In this document: positions 62,901-64,000 of the stretch, one piece after another
Numbering within the stretch: the stretch's first letter is position 1
Layout: each line of letters begins with the position of its first letter
DNA from: Cronobacter sakazakii
Lineage (GTDB): Bacteria; Pseudomonadota; Gammaproteobacteria; Enterobacterales; Enterobacteriaceae
Direction: 5' to 3'
DNA: 64,000 nt
Assembly: GCF_000982825.1 (NCBI RefSeq)
Contig: NZ_CP011047.1
Span: 2,046,001-2,110,000 of the forward strand
Made by a program: the position numbers and the translations under genes
The notes under the pieces: model-generated
Databases searched by the model: none
What the model was told of the DNA's origin: nothing
What the model saw: the letters and a program-made list of their open reading frames with translations, nothing else

Positions 62901-63101
62901 CTGTTCGATAACCTGCGTAACGGTATTTTCCAGCGTCTGGGCGGAGGCGCCAGGGTAGTTTGCCGTGATGCGCACGTTAGGCGGCGCCAGTTCGGGATAT
63001 TGCTCAACGGGAAGTGAAAATATCGCCAGTGTGCCGGTCAGGCAGATGAGAATTGCCAGCACCCAGGCAAAAATCGGGCGATCGATAAAGAAATTCGCCA
63101 T
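59985..63101 (-). CDS. acrD: RND multidrug efflux transporter AcrD
   Basis: A 1038-residue inner-membrane pump with 12 membrane segments and two large periplasmic domains. Proton-relay aspartates are in the fourth membrane segment (GLLVDDAIVVVENVER), and a later lysine is in GLSAKNAILIVEF. It follows E. coli AcrD over its whole length and should export aminoglycosides and anionic drugs with AcrA and TolC. No adaptor gene is adjacent, as usual for acrD. A BaeR-like box lies upstream. Confidence 0.96.
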   Translation of the reverse strand: MANFFIDRPIFAWVLAILICLTGTLAIFSLPVEQYPELAPPNVRITANYPGASAQTLENTVTQVIEQNMTGLDNLMYMSSQSSATGQATVTLNFKAGTAPDEAVQQVQNQLQSALRKLPQAVQTQGVTVRKTGDTNILTIAFVSTDGSMDKQDIADYVASNIQEPLSRINGVGDIDAYGSQYAMRIWLDPDKLTSFQLTTADVVAAIKSQNSQIAVGQLGGTPSVDNQALNATINAQSLLQTPEQFRAITLRVNQDGSTVTLGDVATVEMGAEKYDYLSRYNGKAASGLGVKLASGANEMETAQLVLNRLDELSHYFPHGLEYKVAYETTSFVKASITDVVKTLLEAIALVFLVMYLFLQNFRATLIPTIAVPVVLLGTFAVLYSFGYSINTLTMFAMVLAIGLLVDDAIVVVENVERIMSDEGLSPRAATRKSMGQIQGALVGIAMVLSAVFIPMAFFGGTTGAIYRQFSITIVSSMVLSVLVAMILTPALCATLLKPLKKGEHHGSRGFFGWFNRTFERSALRYESAVGKILQRSLRWILLYALLLGGMVFLFLRLPTSFLPQEDRGMFVTSVQQPSGSTQQQTLKVVQQVERYFFEKEKANVASVFATVGSGPGGNGQNVARMFVRLNPWEDRDPDTGSADAIIERATQAFRHIKEARVFASSPPAISGLGSSAGFDMELQDHAGLGHDALMQARDRLLDMASQEPALTRVRHNGLDDSPQLQIDIDQRKAQALGVSIDDINDTLQTAWGSSYVNDFMDRGRVKKVYVQSAAKYRMLPEDITRWYVRNQAGAMVPFSAFATSRWETGSPRLERYNGYSALEIVGEAAPGVSTGTAMDVMEKLVSQLPTGFGLEWTAMSYQERLSGSQAPALYALSLLVVFLCLAALYESWTVPFSVMLVVPLGVIGVLLATWLRGLENDVYFQVGLLTVIGLSAKNAILIVEFANEMNSKGHELIAATLDACRQRLRPILMTSLAFIFGVLPMATSSGAGSASQHAVGTGVMGGMISATLLAVFFVPLFFVLIRRRFPLKPAPEE

Positions 63102-63174
63102 GCGAGTCGGGACCTCTTAAATGCTTAGCGTCGTTATTATTGGTAGCCGCAATCACTGTAGCCTCAGGGCACAC

Positions 63175-63192
63175 AACAAACGTGGAGAAAAT
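63175..63192 (-). promoter_or_regulatory. BaeR-box-like site upstream of acrD
   Basis: Read leftward: ATTTTCTCCACGTTTGTT, sharing TTTTCTCCA and most of the rest with the BaeR consensus TTTTTCTCCATNATTGGC. It is 73 bp upstream of acrD, where BaeR activates acrD in E. coli and Salmonella. Several 3' positions differ. Confidence 0.5.
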
Positions 63193-63235
63193 AAGGAGAT
63201 AATGTAAATTATCTCGCGCGACGCCGCGCAGACCC

Positions 63236-63880
63236 TTACGCGTTCCGGGAGCCCAGAAACAGGACGGTCGCCGCGACGCGCGAACGCACGTTAAGTTTGC
63301 GCAGTAAATTGCGAATATGCACTTTTACCGTCTCTTCCGAGATCTGTAACGCCGACGCAATCTGCTTATTGGAGAGCCCGCGCGCCACTTCCTGCAACAC
63401 GTCAAGCTCGCGCCCGGTCAGCAGCGCAAACGGCGCGTCGCGTTGCTCATCAGGCTTGCGCGCGAGCAGATACGCCTGCACCTGCTCGCTGAACGCGCCA
63501 GCACCCGCCGCACCGGCCCGGATGGCCTCCAGCAGCGCTTCCGGTTCGCTGTCTTTCAGCAGATAGCCGTCAGCGCCCGCATCGGTCATGGCAAAAATAT
63601 CGCTTTGCGCATCAGAGACCGTCAGTACGATAATCCGTGCGTTCACGCCGTCGCGGCGCAGCATCGTCAGCGTATCCAGCCCGCTTAAACCCCGCATATT
63701 CAGATCCAGCAAAATGACGTCCGGGGAAAGCGCCCGCGCCTGCGCTATCGCTTCTTCGCCGCTGCCTGCTTCGCCCGTCACCCGAAACCGCGCATCGGTT
63801 TCAAGCAACTGTCGCAGGCCGCGACGCATCAGCGGGTGATCGTCAACGATAAGAACGTGCCAGGGGATAATTTGCGACAT
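63236..63880 (-). CDS. narP: Nitrate/nitrite response regulator NarP
   Basis: A 214-residue NarL-family regulator. The receiver domain has the acidic pair DD (13-14), phospho-acceptor Asp59 (LLDLNMRGLSGLDTL), Thr in LTVSD and Lys in LLKDSE. The LuxR-type helix-turn-helix spans about 148-205 (LSNKQIASALQISEETVKVHIRNLLRKLNVRSRVAA). It resembles E. coli NarP more than NarL. In E. coli narP is elsewhere and narQ sits upstream of acrD; here narP occupies the slot next to acrD. Confidence 0.92.
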   Translation of the reverse strand: MSQIIPWHVLIVDDHPLMRRGLRQLLETDARFRVTGEAGSGEEAIAQARALSPDVILLDLNMRGLSGLDTLTMLRRDGVNARIIVLTVSDAQSDIFAMTDAGADGYLLKDSEPEALLEAIRAGAAGAGAFSEQVQAYLLARKPDEQRDAPFALLTGRELDVLQEVARGLSNKQIASALQISEETVKVHIRNLLRKLNVRSRVAATVLFLGSRNA

Positions 63881-63944
63881 GCTTACTCCGCTCTGTGGGT
63901 TTTTTCTGCGTTGCGGCTGGATAAACCATAGCCTGTGCGTAAGC

Positions 63945-64000
63945 TTAACCGCCAGACGCCGCCGGCAATGGGCAGAATACCGGAAAAAGCGCCGTTATTC
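63945..64000 (-). CDS. Possible 3' end of sensor kinase narQ, cut by the window edge
   Basis: Upstream of narP, one frame reads ITALFPVFCPLPAASGG then TAA, resembling the final strand of a histidine-kinase ATPase domain (TxxxLFP). The E. coli order narQ-acrD supports this. A different frame stays open to a stop (63885) three bases before the narP ATG (NNGAFSGILPIAGG at its start). I cannot decide between them from 120 bases. Confidence 0.3.
   Translation of the reverse strand, partial: ITALFPVFCPLPAASGG

Overview
The window is chromosomal DNA of a GC-rich member of the Enterobacteriaceae. Nearly every core gene matches the E. coli K-12 neighbourhood between narQ/acrD and sseA, in the same relative order. 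A protealysin-type metalloprotease (the Zpx type described in Cronobacter) paired with a small inhibitor, plus an accessory alpha-glucoside PTS cluster, make Cronobacter or a close relative (Franconibacter, Siccibacter, Enterobacter) my best guess. That guess is an inference from gene content. No rRNA, tRNA, CRISPR array or prophage was seen.

Layout. 1-8.3 kb: an accessory block with two tandem membrane M48 metallopeptidases (the first cut by the window edge), a RpiR-type regulator overlapping sseA, and a PTS IICB permease with a GH4 6-phospho-alpha-glucosidase. 8.6-16 kb: yfhM (alpha-2-macroglobulin) and pbpC. 16-25.6 kb: ndk, rlmN, then rodZ-ispG-hisS-yfgM-bamB-der and yfgJ. 25.6-27 kb: emfourin-like inhibitor and protealysin, facing yfgJ. 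27-31.7 kb: xseA and, divergently, guaBA. 31.9-34.1 kb: an IS1 copy that has replaced almost all of a cyuP-like transporter gene, followed by intact cyuA. 34.2-40.6 kb: yfgG, pdeF, ppk-ppx. 40.8-44.8 kb: purMN and, divergently, upp-uraA. 44.9-49.8 kb: hda, yfgD, bepA, perM, bcp, gcvR. 50-52.7 kb: dapA-bamC-purC. 52.9-58.3 kb: ypfJ, tmcA, ypfH, ypfN, dapE, yffB. 58.4-59.6 kb: a GNAT acetyltransferase gene split by a second, younger IS1. 59.8-64 kb: the 19-residue ypfM, acrD, narP, and probably the very end of narQ.

Functional themes. Purine and pyrimidine supply and salvage (guaBA, purMN, purC, upp, uraA, ndk) carry visible PurR boxes at three promoters and the UTP-sensing start site of upp. 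Envelope assembly and quality control is heavy: BamB, BamC, YfgM, BepA, RodZ, PbpC, YfhM, DapA and DapE. Zinc peptidases are unusually dense: two M48 membrane proteins, protealysin, BepA and YpfJ. Signalling genes include PdeF with a well-placed FNR site, the polyphosphate enzymes Ppk and Ppx, and NarP.

The most informative irregularities are the two IS1 elements. They lie in opposite orientation about 26 kb apart. The copy at 58.6 kb has a perfect 9-bp target duplication and has just split a gene. The copy at 31.9 kb has no duplication, carries two missense differences, and appears to mark a deletion that removed a cysteine/serine transporter gene.
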